Source: Pseudomonadota bacterium
Lineage (GTDB): Bacteria > Desulfobacterota > Desulfovibrionia > Desulfovibrionales > Desulfovibrionaceae
NCBI GenBank assembly: GCA_023419375.1
Contig: JAEZYD010000024.1
Coordinates: 1 to 64,000 of the forward strand
Direction of reading: 5' to 3'
Length of the DNA: 64,000 nucleotides
Of this stretch, positions 15,716 through 25,184 are shown piece by piece; position 1 is the stretch's first letter, and each line of letters starts with the position of its first letter. The position numbers and the translations under genes are program-made. The notes beneath the pieces were generated by a model. That model was not told where the DNA came from. It did no database searches and saw only the letters and a program-made list of their open reading frames with translations.

Positions 15716-17791
15716 TCAAGATTTTTCCGCACTCTCACGTGGCCTGACAGGTGCCTCAATTCCTTTTAAAAAAGCAAAGTATTTGCCGTCTTCCTTAACC
15801 ATGTGGTTCAACACGAGATCGTGTATTATGCATTGCAGCATTTGCACGGGCGACACAGTTGTTTCCGCATCCTGTTGGAGCAGGCCCGCGCACTTTTGCA
15901 GCAATTCTTTGTGTCGGGCCACATGCTCGTCAACATCCGGGTACCCACTGCTGCGCAGCACCGCTTCTTCGTCATTAAAATGATCTTCTACAATATGATA
16001 CACATCGTTAAACCGGGAATTGAGCTCAAGAGCATCCCCCTCTGCGAGCACGCGCTCAAGCAGACTGTTCACAATGGAAACCAGCTCCATGTGCTGCCCG
16101 TCCAGCTCCGCGTTGCCGGAGGCATACTCGCTGTTCCATAGCACTTTCAGCCCCCAGCTGTTCTCGTTGTGCATCTGGGCGTATATCCCGCTATCCTCTG
16201 ACCGGAATTTAACGCAGTTACGGCCTTCGTGCTTTGCCAGATAGAGCTGTTCATCCGCGCGCTGCACAATCAGCTCTGGAGTAGTGGATTCCTGACAAAT
16301 GCACGACACAACCCCGACACTGACCGTCACCACGCTGGCTACCTGTGATGCCGCATGGGGAATCCCGCACTGCATCACAGCCTTGCGTATGCGCTCGGCC
16401 AGGCTCACTGCGCCAAGAATATCGGTATCGGGCAGCAGGCAGACAAATTCCTCCCCGCCGTATCGCGCCGCCAGGTCTGTGGGGCGGTTAAGGCATTGCG
16501 CCACAGCCCGGGCAACAGCCTGAAGGCATTCATCACCCTTCACATGGCCGTATGTGTCATTGTAGTTTTTGAAAAAATCTATGTCCAACATGATGAGTGA
16601 AAGCGTTGCCCCGGAGCGGATGTGGCGATTTCGCTCATAAGCGAGCATGGCGTCAAAATGCCGCCTGTTGGAAATTTTTGTCAGGCCATCCTCGTTGGTC
16701 ATCAACTCAAGTTTGCGGTTGGATTCCGCGAGGGCGATCTCTGCAGTCTTTCGTTCCGTAATGTCTTCGTGCGCCACCACAACCATGCGCGGGCCATCCC
16801 CGCCAAAAGGATTGACCCGGCCCAAAAACCAGCGCTTTTGCTCTGGGGAATGACAGCCATATTCCATGGAAAACGTCTCAACCTTACGGTCAAGAACATC
16901 CCTTATGCCCTGAGCAAATGAATTGGCTTCCATGGCATTATCAACGCACACGCCTTCGCAGACACGTAGATAGTTTACCCCTTCGGAAACAAAATCCTGC
17001 GACATGCCATTGGCAACAGCAAAATCGCGCCATGCCTGATTGACCAGCACGATCTCACCTTCGGCATTGATGAGGGCGATATTGGCGGAGAGGCCGTTGA
17101 GTGTGGATTCCAAAAAATGCATGGAAGAACGCAGCTGGTCGGACAACTTCTGGCTCACCAGCATGATGAGCCCGATAGTCCAGAAGGTGCTGGTGGTCAT
17201 AAGAAGAAAATACGTTGCCGCCAGGGGGGATGGGCTTGTAAACAAGGGCATCCCCGGCCCACCCCACCAGGGAAGAACCGAGAAAATAAAAAGCCACACC
17301 GTATTAAAAATAAATACATATTTTAGAAATCTGGCTGGCAGCGCATGCTTACAATTACCACCAGCAACGGTAAGAGCTGAAAACAGCGAAAGGATGGAAC
17401 ATGAAAAAGAAAGGAGGGTTCGCCGTAAAAAGATGCTGCCTTCAATAAACGCCAAATAACTCAGCGCAATCAGCGACACCACTGTTATGATCAGCACTGG
17501 TCGCAACAGTTTTTTATTTTCCACAAATTCTGCAAGACCAATGTATACGCACAAGAAACAAAGCAAGAATGAAGCCGTATAAATAAATATTGCAATGCTG
17601 GCCAGCAATTCGACATCTCTGAACGTGTTCATGAAAAATCCCAAAACCATCAACACGCTGCCCAATACCCACCACTGAATCCCCTGCCCGCCCTTGTTGA
17701 TCCTATATTGGAGTATAAAGGCAACAAGCTGGGTACAGCAGCACAAACCATAGCAAATAACTAAAGTTTTTATATCAATAAAATCAGTCAT
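15716..17791 (-). CDS. Membrane diguanylate cyclase with PAS and C-terminal bacteriohemerythrin domain
   Basis: The protein is 691 aa. The first 230 residues contain about seven membrane segments. A PAS domain follows (around NGLSANIALINAEGEIVLVNQAW), then a GGDEF domain with DGLTKISNRRHF, the active-site signature GGEEF and an RxxD product-inhibition site (RPTD) five residues before it. The last 140 residues form a hemerythrin domain with the di-iron ligands in GNAELDGQH, HFNDEE, HVARHKELL and HMVKED. It should make c-di-GMP from GTP in response to O2 or redox state sensed at the di-iron site, a useful trait in an anaerobe. It is monocistronic, at the right edge of the island. Confidence 0.92.
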   Translation of the reverse strand: MTDFIDIKTLVICYGLCCCTQLVAFILQYRINKGGQGIQWWVLGSVLMVLGFFMNTFRDVELLASIAIFIYTASFLLCFLCVYIGLAEFVENKKLLRPVLIITVVSLIALSYLAFIEGSIFLRRTLLSFSCSILSLFSALTVAGGNCKHALPARFLKYVFIFNTVWLFIFSVLPWWGGPGMPLFTSPSPLAATYFLLMTTSTFWTIGLIMLVSQKLSDQLRSSMHFLESTLNGLSANIALINAEGEIVLVNQAWRDFAVANGMSQDFVSEGVNYLRVCEGVCVDNAMEANSFAQGIRDVLDRKVETFSMEYGCHSPEQKRWFLGRVNPFGGDGPRMVVVAHEDITERKTAEIALAESNRKLELMTNEDGLTKISNRRHFDAMLAYERNRHIRSGATLSLIMLDIDFFKNYNDTYGHVKGDECLQAVARAVAQCLNRPTDLAARYGGEEFVCLLPDTDILGAVSLAERIRKAVMQCGIPHAASQVASVVTVSVGVVSCICQESTTPELIVQRADEQLYLAKHEGRNCVKFRSEDSGIYAQMHNENSWGLKVLWNSEYASGNAELDGQHMELVSIVNSLLERVLAEGDALELNSRFNDVYHIVEDHFNDEEAVLRSSGYPDVDEHVARHKELLQKCAGLLQQDAETTVSPVQMLQCIIHDLVLNHMVKEDGKYFAFLKGIEAPVRPRESAEKS

Positions 17792-18194
17792 CTTGCTGAC
17801 ACTCGCGTTTGAGGGAACAACCAGTTCGGTGTGTTTACATCAACACAGGGTTGGGTGATTGTAAACAGTATTATGCGACACACAGATGTGACGCACACGA
17901 CATAGAGCTTCTCTAACCAGATGCGGCAGGATGAATGGGATCCCGACGAGCGGACAGGATCGCCCGTAGAGCGCGTATGCGGGCTTGGCGGGCGCGGTAT
18001 TGGGGCACGCATCAACAGCTGCCAGCCCTTTATGCGCCTCAGCACACTTTCGCATAGTGACTTTCAGGCTTCTTCATGTTTTTGTGAAACGAGTTCACCG
18101 TTATAATCAGCAACCGGCCGCCCCCCCGTATCGTTTGTTCTTCAGACAGTATGGGCGGGTTTTGTTGATATTCAATGAACAGCAATGGCAAAGT
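17792..18194. other. Divergent intergenic region
   Basis: This is the region between the GGDEF-hemerythrin and WbsX genes. An inverted repeat GTTTACA (17833-17839) / TGTAAAC (17860-17866) lies about 45 bp upstream of the minus-strand gene start and could be an operator. The open frame upstream of 18195 does not look coding. Nothing else is seen. Confidence 0.4.
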
Positions 18195-19229
18195 ATGATA
18201 AAAGCTATCGCGTTCTATTTGCCGCAATTTCATGTCATTCCAGAAAATGACATTTATGGCAAAAATTTTACGGAATGGTGCAACGTCCGAGGGGCTGTCC
18301 CTCTGTATGAAGGGCATGCTCAGCCGCATATTCCTCACGATATTTTGGGCTACTATGATCTTACTGATGAAAAGATCCTGACAAAGCAGCATCACATCGC
18401 CTGGGATAACAACGTTACGGCATTCTGCTATTATTACTACAACATGGCTGGCCGCACACTTTTGGATGCGCCGCTGCACATCATCAACAAAAGCCGCCTG
18501 ATACGGAACGAATTTTGCCTCTGCTGGGCGCACGAATGCTGGTACGACAATACCCAGCCTCAAAGGATAAAGCCGTTCATCGCGCAGGAATATTCTCCGG
18601 AAAACGCAAAAAAGATTATCCGCGACCTCGCGCAGTATTTTGACAATCCGCGCCATATCAGAATAGACGGCAAACCCCTGCTGCTGGTCTTTGCACCGGA
18701 ACGCAACCCCCTGATGCCCGTATACAGCCAGATATGGCGAGAAGAGGCGTGGGCCATAGGACAGACGGAACTTTGTCTGGCTGGCGTGGAATGTCACGTG
18801 GGGCAGCATCCCGCCAATCTGGGATTTGACATAATGGTGGAATTTGCACCGAACCTGAACCCCACGAACATGCTCTCCGCTGCAGGAGAAGAACCCCGCC
18901 GTTTTGATTATGTTGCCACCGTGCAAGACATGCTGCGGAAAGAAACCCCCGATTATACACGGCTGCGTTGCGCCTTCCCCGGTTGGGACAACACACCCCG
19001 GCGCGGCAGACACGGACTATCTTTTGAACGCACTTCTGCGGATGTGTTCATTGCTGCCCTGCGCGCCATGGCGCAGCATACCCGCTCGTATCTGCCAGAA
19101 AACCTGCAATATGTTTTTATCAACGCCTGGAACGAATGGGGCGAGGGCTGCCATCTGGAGCCGGATCAAAAAGACGGTTTTGCGTATCTGCACGCGGTGC
19201 GCAACGTCATGAACGAATTCAACACCTAG
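18195..19229 (+). CDS. WbsX-family (GH99-like) glycan enzyme
   Basis: The protein is 344 aa. It starts MIKAIAFYLPQFHVIPENDIYGKNFTEWCNV, the hallmark of WbsX proteins (PQFHxxxENDxxxGxxFTEW). The ending INAWNEWGEGCHLEPDQKDG is the other conserved block, with catalytic-type acidic residues. The family is linked to O-antigen and cell-surface polysaccharide assembly and resembles GH99 glycosidases. The ATG at 18195 starts the domain exactly, although no strong ribosome site is present. WbsX is often a module of larger glycosyltransferases; here it stands alone, not in a polysaccharide cluster. A small terminator follows. Confidence 0.82.
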   Translation: MIKAIAFYLPQFHVIPENDIYGKNFTEWCNVRGAVPLYEGHAQPHIPHDILGYYDLTDEKILTKQHHIAWDNNVTAFCYYYYNMAGRTLLDAPLHIINKSRLIRNEFCLCWAHECWYDNTQPQRIKPFIAQEYSPENAKKIIRDLAQYFDNPRHIRIDGKPLLLVFAPERNPLMPVYSQIWREEAWAIGQTELCLAGVECHVGQHPANLGFDIMVEFAPNLNPTNMLSAAGEEPRRFDYVATVQDMLRKETPDYTRLRCAFPGWDNTPRRGRHGLSFERTSADVFIAALRAMAQHTRSYLPENLQYVFINAWNEWGEGCHLEPDQKDGFAYLHAVRNVMNEFNT

Positions 19230-19235
19230 TCTGCA

Positions 19236-19258
19236 CTCCCCAATGGGGAGGCGTTTTT
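19236..19258 (+). terminator. Terminator after the WbsX gene
   Basis: A short stem CTCCCC / GGGGAG with a 3-base loop is followed by GCGTTTTT. Confidence 0.65.
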
Positions 19259-19259
19259 G

Positions 19260-19544
19260 CGGCGGCATTTTTGCGACAATAAAGGAGCTTGGACAGCCCG
19301 AAAGGAGGATTACCTCAATGCTCCGCCCTTTCTATGGCACCAAAGACCTCACTTTCGCCCTTGCCCACCACTGTGCAATGAAATCTCCAAGCAGTGTGCA
19401 ACTCGCTTTGTTTACTGATAAATCTCCCACTTGCGAGCCGATACGGAACCATATTTATCAGAACCATACTTTATAAACATCAGTGCGCTGGGCAGGTTAA
19501 AGCCTGTCAACACGCTAAATCATTCGTTATAGCAGGGACACACC
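19260..19544. other. Intergenic region upstream of the lipoprotein gene
   Basis: No convincing gene is present. A short open frame at 19243-19476 lacks a ribosome site and family features. The segment presumably holds the lipoprotein promoter, which I cannot pinpoint. Confidence 0.4.
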
Positions 19545-20285
19545 ATGAACGCTTACGCGCCGCTACGTTATGCCGCGACTATTTCAATTTTACTTGCTGT
19601 TCTTGCGTTACAAGGATGCGGAGTCAGATCCATTTCTGACTCCGGGTATCAGGCGGAGGCTGGCAGATTGCGGCAATCAGGCCATCCTCTTTATAAGGGT
19701 GAGTTGACCGAATTCGAAGTGCTGGGAATCAATCCCACAGCTTCAGTTTCGCAGGAAGAAATCCAGCGCGCCCTGGAAAGCAGACAACAGTTTTCCCTGC
19801 CTAAGGGCTCCTCTGTCATGCTTATCCAATCAGGGGCCATCATGCCGGACTACGGCATGGTCCAGGCATTGGAAACGCATTATCGAGTTGTGGCCTTTTC
19901 CGGCATTCCTGCGGACCAGGGCGATGCAAGCCATGCAGCAGCTTTGCGGTTGGCTGCGGCAAAGGGCAATTGCCCAACAGTACTGGTCTATTGGGGAATT
20001 CTGGAAACAGCGCAAAAAGATATGAGCACAAAAGCGGTTTCCTGGGTTCCCATAGTTGGCGGCATTATTCCAGATGAATCGCAGGAAATGCGGATCCGCC
20101 TGAAAATGGCTTTCATTGATGTTGCAACAGGTCAGTGGGACGTTTTTTCTCCCAAGCCGATTCAGGACACATCTGCCAGTGCGCGCTACACGCGCGCATC
20201 TTCAGACCAGCAACAAGTGGCTGTTCTCAAAGCTCAGGCCTATACGGAACTGGCTCACGCCATCGTAAAGAAATACGCTGAATAG
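19545..20285 (+). CDS. Lipoprotein of unknown function (246 aa)
   Basis: A type II signal peptide with lipobox LALQGC places the lipidated Cys at residue 25. The mature protein contains a helical segment (SVSQEEIQRALESRQQFSLPKGSSVMLIQSGA) and alternating strands, with no domain I recognise by name. AGGGA precedes the ATG. The protein should be anchored in the inner or outer membrane facing the periplasm. It is a single gene, convergent with the HD-GYP gene. The phrase LVYWGILETAQKDMSTKAVSWVPIVGGIIPDE suggests a family of small envelope lipoproteins, but no function can be assigned. Confidence 0.75.
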   Translation: MNAYAPLRYAATISILLAVLALQGCGVRSISDSGYQAEAGRLRQSGHPLYKGELTEFEVLGINPTASVSQEEIQRALESRQQFSLPKGSSVMLIQSGAIMPDYGMVQALETHYRVVAFSGIPADQGDASHAAALRLAAAKGNCPTVLVYWGILETAQKDMSTKAVSWVPIVGGIIPDESQEMRIRLKMAFIDVATGQWDVFSPKPIQDTSASARYTRASSDQQQVAVLKAQAYTELAHAIVKKYAE

Positions 20286-20338
20286 CCTGAGAGCAATGCA
20301 GAGCCGAGCTGGCCGTTGCAATATACCGGCAATGCCAG

Positions 20339-21619
20339 TTAACAGGCTGCCTCTGGCCTGTATTGTTCTCTGATGTTCTGCTGGCATTGCAGCACAATGG
20401 CGTTTATTTCGTCCTTGTGCCCTTCTATGACATCAAACATTTGATCAGATATCTTTGCAGAGATACTTTTTCTGATTATCTCAAAGGCCGTATCAATAGG
20501 CAGGCTTTTGCGATACGGACGATCTTCCATCAAGGCTGCAATAACATCAGAAAACGCCAGTATTTTTGAACCCACATCCAGATTTTCATCTTGCAGGGAA
20601 TACGGATACCCGGATCCATCTACCTTTTCGTGATGGTTCTTGGCCCAGAGCACAATTTCATAAAACCACTCAGAAATGCTGAGGCTGCTCAGTATCTGCC
20701 CCGTATAATACGTATGCAGCTTGACCTGATCAAATTCATCATCAGTGAGCGGGCCTCCCTTTTCAATAAGGCCGGGGTCGACCCCGATTTTACCTATATC
20801 ATGCAGATAGCCGCTGATCTTCAGCTTCAGGCAGCGCTCTCGCGAAAAACCAAATATTTTGCCGAGTTCGCAGGCAAGATTGGCGACTGTGTAGGAATGC
20901 GAGGCCGTAAAATGGCTCCGAAAATCAATGATGCGCGAAATGGTCAAGGCAAAATCGAGAACATTTTCAAGAGTAAGATCAAAATTCATTGATGAATCGA
21001 CCTGCCTGAAAAGCTGATCAAGCTCGAGATTATTGATTTCAATCCAGAAGATATCCGGGGCTGATGCCTGCACAAAGGCAGCGAAGACATCAGGATGAAA
21101 CGTGGTGGAAACATTGGCCCTGATTTTTTCTATAACCGAAGCCTTTTGCTTGAGCACAAAAACATCCGGATTGATAAGGACGTCAACCCTGTCAGCAAGG
21201 TGAAGTATGTGACTGTCCAGCAGCACCTCGCCCTCATCCATATTCAGCGATGCATCATAGTGGATATGATGATGCCTGATGATCCTGGCAACCTCCTTGA
21301 ACGGGCCGAATGACGACAGCATTCTGTATCCCATTTCACAGTGCGGCCTTGGATTCTCCACATCTGCCTGAATGAGCGCATTACGCTCCTGAACAGACAA
21401 TGCTCCAACATCATGAACAGCAGCTGCAATAATCAGCCTGAAGAGCTGATCACAATCAAGATTCATCTTTCTGCCTATATGGTAGGCAATGATGGCTGTG
21501 CGCCTGTGGTGCGACTTTAAAAGGTAATTGCAGCTATCGATGGATTTGATGATAGGAACAGCCAATTCTTTCAGAGAGATAGCTTCCATGACAGGCACCC
21601 TTGCGTTAGAGTAAGGCAA
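20339..21619 (-). CDS. HD-GYP phosphodiesterase with tandem HD domains
   Basis: The protein is 426 aa. The N-terminal HD-like domain keeps HHRRTAIIAYHIG and AAAVHDVGAL. The C-terminal HD-GYP domain is canonical: HSYTVANLACELG, YLHDIGKIGVDPGLIEKGGPL, then HHEKVDGSGYP with the GYP triad, and AFSDVIAALMEDRPYRKSL. It should hydrolyse c-di-GMP to pGpG or GMP with a metal centre at the HD residues. There is no membrane segment, so it is cytoplasmic. The N-terminal copy lacks the GYP motif and is probably regulatory. It opposes the diguanylate cyclases at 15716 and 42953. Confidence 0.9.
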   Translation of the reverse strand: MPYSNARVPVMEAISLKELAVPIIKSIDSCNYLLKSHHRRTAIIAYHIGRKMNLDCDQLFRLIIAAAVHDVGALSVQERNALIQADVENPRPHCEMGYRMLSSFGPFKEVARIIRHHHIHYDASLNMDEGEVLLDSHILHLADRVDVLINPDVFVLKQKASVIEKIRANVSTTFHPDVFAAFVQASAPDIFWIEINNLELDQLFRQVDSSMNFDLTLENVLDFALTISRIIDFRSHFTASHSYTVANLACELGKIFGFSRERCLKLKISGYLHDIGKIGVDPGLIEKGGPLTDDEFDQVKLHTYYTGQILSSLSISEWFYEIVLWAKNHHEKVDGSGYPYSLQDENLDVGSKILAFSDVIAALMEDRPYRKSLPIDTAFEIIRKSISAKISDQMFDVIEGHKDEINAIVLQCQQNIREQYRPEAAC

Positions 21620-22029
21620 AGATAACTTTTTTTACTAAACCACGCAGCGCATAGCAAGAGGTTTACCAGTAAATGGAAAAACAATCCAATTCAGAACCAT
21701 AGTTATATACTTTTTATAACAAGCGCACTGCAAACAAGCGAAAATGATATTTATTAATATTAATTTCAATACAACTAAGATCAACAAGCAGTTTTTATTT
21801 AAAATAGCAAAAATCGATAGCCATGCAACAAACTAACAGATGACGCATACTCCACTGTCTCATAAATACTTAAACCCGGAATCGGCCGGATGTTGTCATT
21901 GATAATGCCGTACGCATGGCATACATATCGAATGCCCCCCAAGAATCCACAAGCCGCTGCCTTGCGCCGCAGCTAATGCCAACATCCTTTTGGCCTTTCC
22001 ATTCCCCGTATACCGCACCAGGAGACGCC
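21620..22029. other. AT-rich divergent intergenic region
   Basis: The region between the HD-GYP and VOC genes is strongly AT-rich at 21650-21840. An open frame runs from 21916 into the VOC gene but its first 38 codons lack conserved features. No RNA gene or clear promoter is identified. Confidence 0.4.
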
Positions 22030-22494
22030 ATGTTCCGGTATGTGCACACAAATATCATTGCAAAGGATGCAGACAGACTCATTGCCTTTTACAAGCAGAC
22101 GCTGCATTGCACGAGCATAGGGCAAGCGCGTGATCTGCGAGGCCCATGGCTTGACCGGCTCACTGGTTTGCCCAAGGCCCACATTACTGGCGAGCATCTG
22201 CTGCTGCCCGGCTATGACGGCAGCCATCCAACGCTTGAAATTTTTTCTTACGACAACCTGCGCGACACCCTGCCGCCGGAGGTCAACCGCCCCGGCCTTG
22301 CGCACCTTGCTTTTGAAGTGGATGACGTGGAAACAACTCTGGCAGAGATCGTTGCCGCTGGCGGCGGGCAGGTTGGCGAGGTTGTCACAGCCGCCTACCC
22401 CAACGACATGGAAGCGGTTTTTGTGTACGCGCGCGACCCAGAGGGCAACATTATCGAGTTGCAAAGCTGGCGCAAGGTGGAGGCAAATTCATAA
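22030..22494 (+). CDS. VOC-family (glyoxalase/dioxygenase superfamily) protein
   Basis: The protein is a 154-aa single VOC unit with paired beta-alpha-beta-beta-beta modules. It begins YVHTNIIAKDADRLIAFYKQTLHCT with a metal-ligand His and ends with VYARDPEGNIIELQSW, the typical DPxGNxIEL motif with ligand Glu. A middle segment, RPGLAHLAFEVDDVETTLAEI, carries the third ligand His. AGGAGA sits 4-5 bases before the ATG at 22030, so this start is preferred over upstream frames. Substrate unknown: lactoylglutathione lyase, bleomycin-binding and dioxygenase roles share this fold. Confidence 0.85.
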   Translation: MFRYVHTNIIAKDADRLIAFYKQTLHCTSIGQARDLRGPWLDRLTGLPKAHITGEHLLLPGYDGSHPTLEIFSYDNLRDTLPPEVNRPGLAHLAFEVDDVETTLAEIVAAGGGQVGEVVTAAYPNDMEAVFVYARDPEGNIIELQSWRKVEANS

Positions 22495-22543
22495 TCAGCT
22501 TTTCCACTGCTCCCCGCGCCAGCTTTGCAGCTCAATCAGACAG

Positions 22544-22590
22544 GCAAAAGCCCCTGCGGCCCGATAATTTCAGGCAGCAGGGGCTTTTGC
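22544..22590. terminator. Bidirectional terminator between convergent genes
   Basis: A 14-bp stem (GCAAAAGCCCCTGC / GCAGGGGCTTTTGC) with A- and T-rich sides serves both the VOC gene and the chemoreceptor gene. Confidence 0.8.
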
Positions 22591-22608
22591 AAAACACGGT
22601 ACCCGGTG

Positions 22609-24921
22609 CTAACTGGAGCGCAAGGCCGCTATCAGCTGTTCAAGCTTTTTGGTCTGAGCCACGAGGGCTTCAACCGCCTCGGTTGACTGAGCCATGGCAT
22701 TGTCCGTTTCAGAAGCGATAACGCTGATGGAACTGACCGCACGGTTTATCTCTTCAGATGTGGCGGACTGCTGCTCGGCGGCGGTGGCGATGGAACGCAC
22801 CTGATCCCCCGCTGATTCAACCATTTCAACGATTTCAGCCAGGGCTTCGCCAGAACGTTGAGCCAGCCCTGTGGCCAGAGTTACGCGCTCCACGGCGGTA
22901 TCCATCTGTGCGGCAGCGGTATTGGTGCCGCTTTGTATGCCGCCAATGGCCGTGCGCACCTCGGTGGTGGCGTGGGCGGTTTTTTCCGCCAGCTTGCGCA
23001 CTTCGTCGGCCACCACGGCAAAACCACGCCCGGCCTCGCCAGCGCGCGCTGCCTCAATGGCTGCATTGAGCGCCAGAAGGTTGGTCTGATCGGCGATATC
23101 TGAAATAACGCCCATGATGGCCCCGATGCCTTGCGCCTGCTCGCCCAGGCTGCGCATGCTGTCGGTCATCTGCCCGGCTTCATTGCGAATGCTCAGCACT
23201 GCGGCGCTGACTTCCTCCACCAGTCGGGCGCCGTCCTGCGCCTTCAACTTGGCTTTTTCGGCATTCTCCGATGTGGCCGAAGCGCTTCTGGCTACCTCAA
23301 GAATTGTGGCGTTCATCTCTTCCACGGCATTGGCGGTGTCGCTCACGCGGCCACTCTGCTCGCGCGCGCCCTCGCTCGAATGCGCGATCTGCTGCGAAAG
23401 CTGCTGCGAGGCTGTGGCGATATTTTCCGCCACTTGCGAAACCTCAACGGCAGTCTGGGCAATGGCTGCATTCTGCGCTTCAATGCGCGTTTTCTGACCG
23501 TAGATTTCCGTCAGATCCGTCCAAAACGTGATAGAGCCCTGCATGCGGTTATCCAGATCATAAAAAGGCGTTGTCTGCACGGAAATACGCAATTCCTTTC
23601 CAGACTGCGTAGCGTAATCAAACTCCTGGTTCAGAGCCTTGCGTTCCTTGATGGCCCGGTCAGAAAACGTTTCACGCGTGGCATCGCCGCGCGTGAACAG
23701 CCCGGAGCGCTGCCCCAGATAGGTATCCTTGGGGTCCGGCTTGCCCAGCAGATTGCAAATCTGATCATTCAGCCATGTCACCTTAAAATCGCTGTCCACA
23801 ATATAGCATGGTGTTGGTATACCGTTGAGCACGCCCTGGGCAAAACCGAGGCGCCTTTTCAATTCGTCCACCATGGTGCAGAGGTGCCCGGCAAAACGCT
23901 TCATCTCCGCACGGTATTTGCCTGCGAGCACGGCCTTGAAATCGCCCTGAGCCACGGCCTCTGTAAAATCTGTGAGCTGTTGCAGGGGGGCGAACACAAG
24001 CTTGCGGTTCACAATGCGTATCACCAGCGTCAGCAGAATTACCGCGCCCACGCCCACCATGTACAGCACAGAGCGCTGATCCGCCGCTGGCGCTGTAAGC
24101 TCGGAATCATAGGCGCTCATGCACACAAGCCACCCTGTAGCCGGAATTTTGGCCACAGACATGAACTTGTCCTCGCCTTTCCACTCGTAGCTGAAGGTGC
24201 CGCTGCCCTTTGCAAGCGCGTCCTGAATGAATTTTTCCTTGGAATAATCCTGAAGCAGCAGTTTTTTGTCCATGCTGTGGGATATGAAACGGCCGCTCTG
24301 GTCGATGGTAAATCCGTACCCGCGCCGCCCCAACCGGATAGGATCAATGGTTTTTTCCGTAAAGTCCGTCCAGCGGGGGCACACAGCCACAGCGCCGAGC
24401 AACGCGCCGTCCTTGCCGCGCACAGCTTTGGCCGCCACATAGATCAGCACATCGGCCGAGGTGGCTTTCATGACGCTTTCACTCAGGGCAACATCCTTGC
24501 CGCTGAATATCTGGCGGGCATAATCCCGATCAGCCCTGCTGCCCCCGGTCAGGTCGCCCATATCAGAATTGACCCCGGCAACAATGCGCCCTTTGAGATC
24601 AAAAAGCAGAAAAGACCAGTATCCCGGCAGTGATTTGACATAGCTGGTCAATAATTCCTGCGCTTCCTGCGGCTGACCGGAAAATGCCTTCAGCACAGGC
24701 TCCTGCCGGGAAAGAATGGTGGCCACATCCACAGACTGCTGGATGTATATTTCGGCAGATCGGGCTACAATCTTGCTGGTTTCATTCAGGGCCTCGGTCT
24801 GTACCCCGGCGACCATGTGGTAGGACGAGGTGGACACATAGACGACAAGCACGGTAATAACGGCAACAACCGCTGCCGTTACGGACAATGTGCAGATAGT
24901 ATTGATGCTGATCTGGCGCAT
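22609..24921 (-). CDS. Methyl-accepting chemotaxis protein with dCache and PAS domains
   Basis: The protein is 770 aa. A short cytoplasmic N-terminus and first membrane helix (about residues 10-30) lead to a periplasmic double-Cache-type sensor (about 35-275). A second helix (about 280-300) and a HAMP-like linker follow. Then comes a PAS domain (VLNGIPTPCYIVDSDFKVTWLNDQICNLLGKPD) with its C-terminal cap. The signalling domain has the CheA/CheW hairpin tip NLLALNAAIEAARAGEAGRGFAVVADEVRKLAEKT. Two-helix methylation regions surround it. It reports small-molecule binding outside and possibly redox or energy state through PAS. No che genes adjoin. The PAS between HAMP and signalling domain is common in Desulfovibrio receptors. 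Confidence 0.93.
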   Translation of the reverse strand: MRQISINTICTLSVTAAVVAVITVLVVYVSTSSYHMVAGVQTEALNETSKIVARSAEIYIQQSVDVATILSRQEPVLKAFSGQPQEAQELLTSYVKSLPGYWSFLLFDLKGRIVAGVNSDMGDLTGGSRADRDYARQIFSGKDVALSESVMKATSADVLIYVAAKAVRGKDGALLGAVAVCPRWTDFTEKTIDPIRLGRRGYGFTIDQSGRFISHSMDKKLLLQDYSKEKFIQDALAKGSGTFSYEWKGEDKFMSVAKIPATGWLVCMSAYDSELTAPAADQRSVLYMVGVGAVILLTLVIRIVNRKLVFAPLQQLTDFTEAVAQGDFKAVLAGKYRAEMKRFAGHLCTMVDELKRRLGFAQGVLNGIPTPCYIVDSDFKVTWLNDQICNLLGKPDPKDTYLGQRSGLFTRGDATRETFSDRAIKERKALNQEFDYATQSGKELRISVQTTPFYDLDNRMQGSITFWTDLTEIYGQKTRIEAQNAAIAQTAVEVSQVAENIATASQQLSQQIAHSSEGAREQSGRVSDTANAVEEMNATILEVARSASATSENAEKAKLKAQDGARLVEEVSAAVLSIRNEAGQMTDSMRSLGEQAQGIGAIMGVISDIADQTNLLALNAAIEAARAGEAGRGFAVVADEVRKLAEKTAHATTEVRTAIGGIQSGTNTAAAQMDTAVERVTLATGLAQRSGEALAEIVEMVESAGDQVRSIATAAEQQSATSEEINRAVSSISVIASETDNAMAQSTEAVEALVAQTKKLEQLIAALRSS

Positions 24922-25184
24922 GGAAAACTCCGGAAAGCAAAGGTGGCCGTGGTTCGCGCACTGGGATACGGGGCTGGACTCTGGCAGGCATCCTCATGTT
25001 AACTCCTACCAGTATCGCTTCTTAACGACAAGACCTGTCAAAACATTAGGACAGCAGGCTGCCCCGGTATCAACAGAAATGCCCTTTGGTGCTCCATACA
25101 AACACATTGACACCGAAAGATATTTACCAATAGATACCAGCGACAGAAACGCATCTTGGGCTTTAGAGCCTTTTCCCTGACAGC

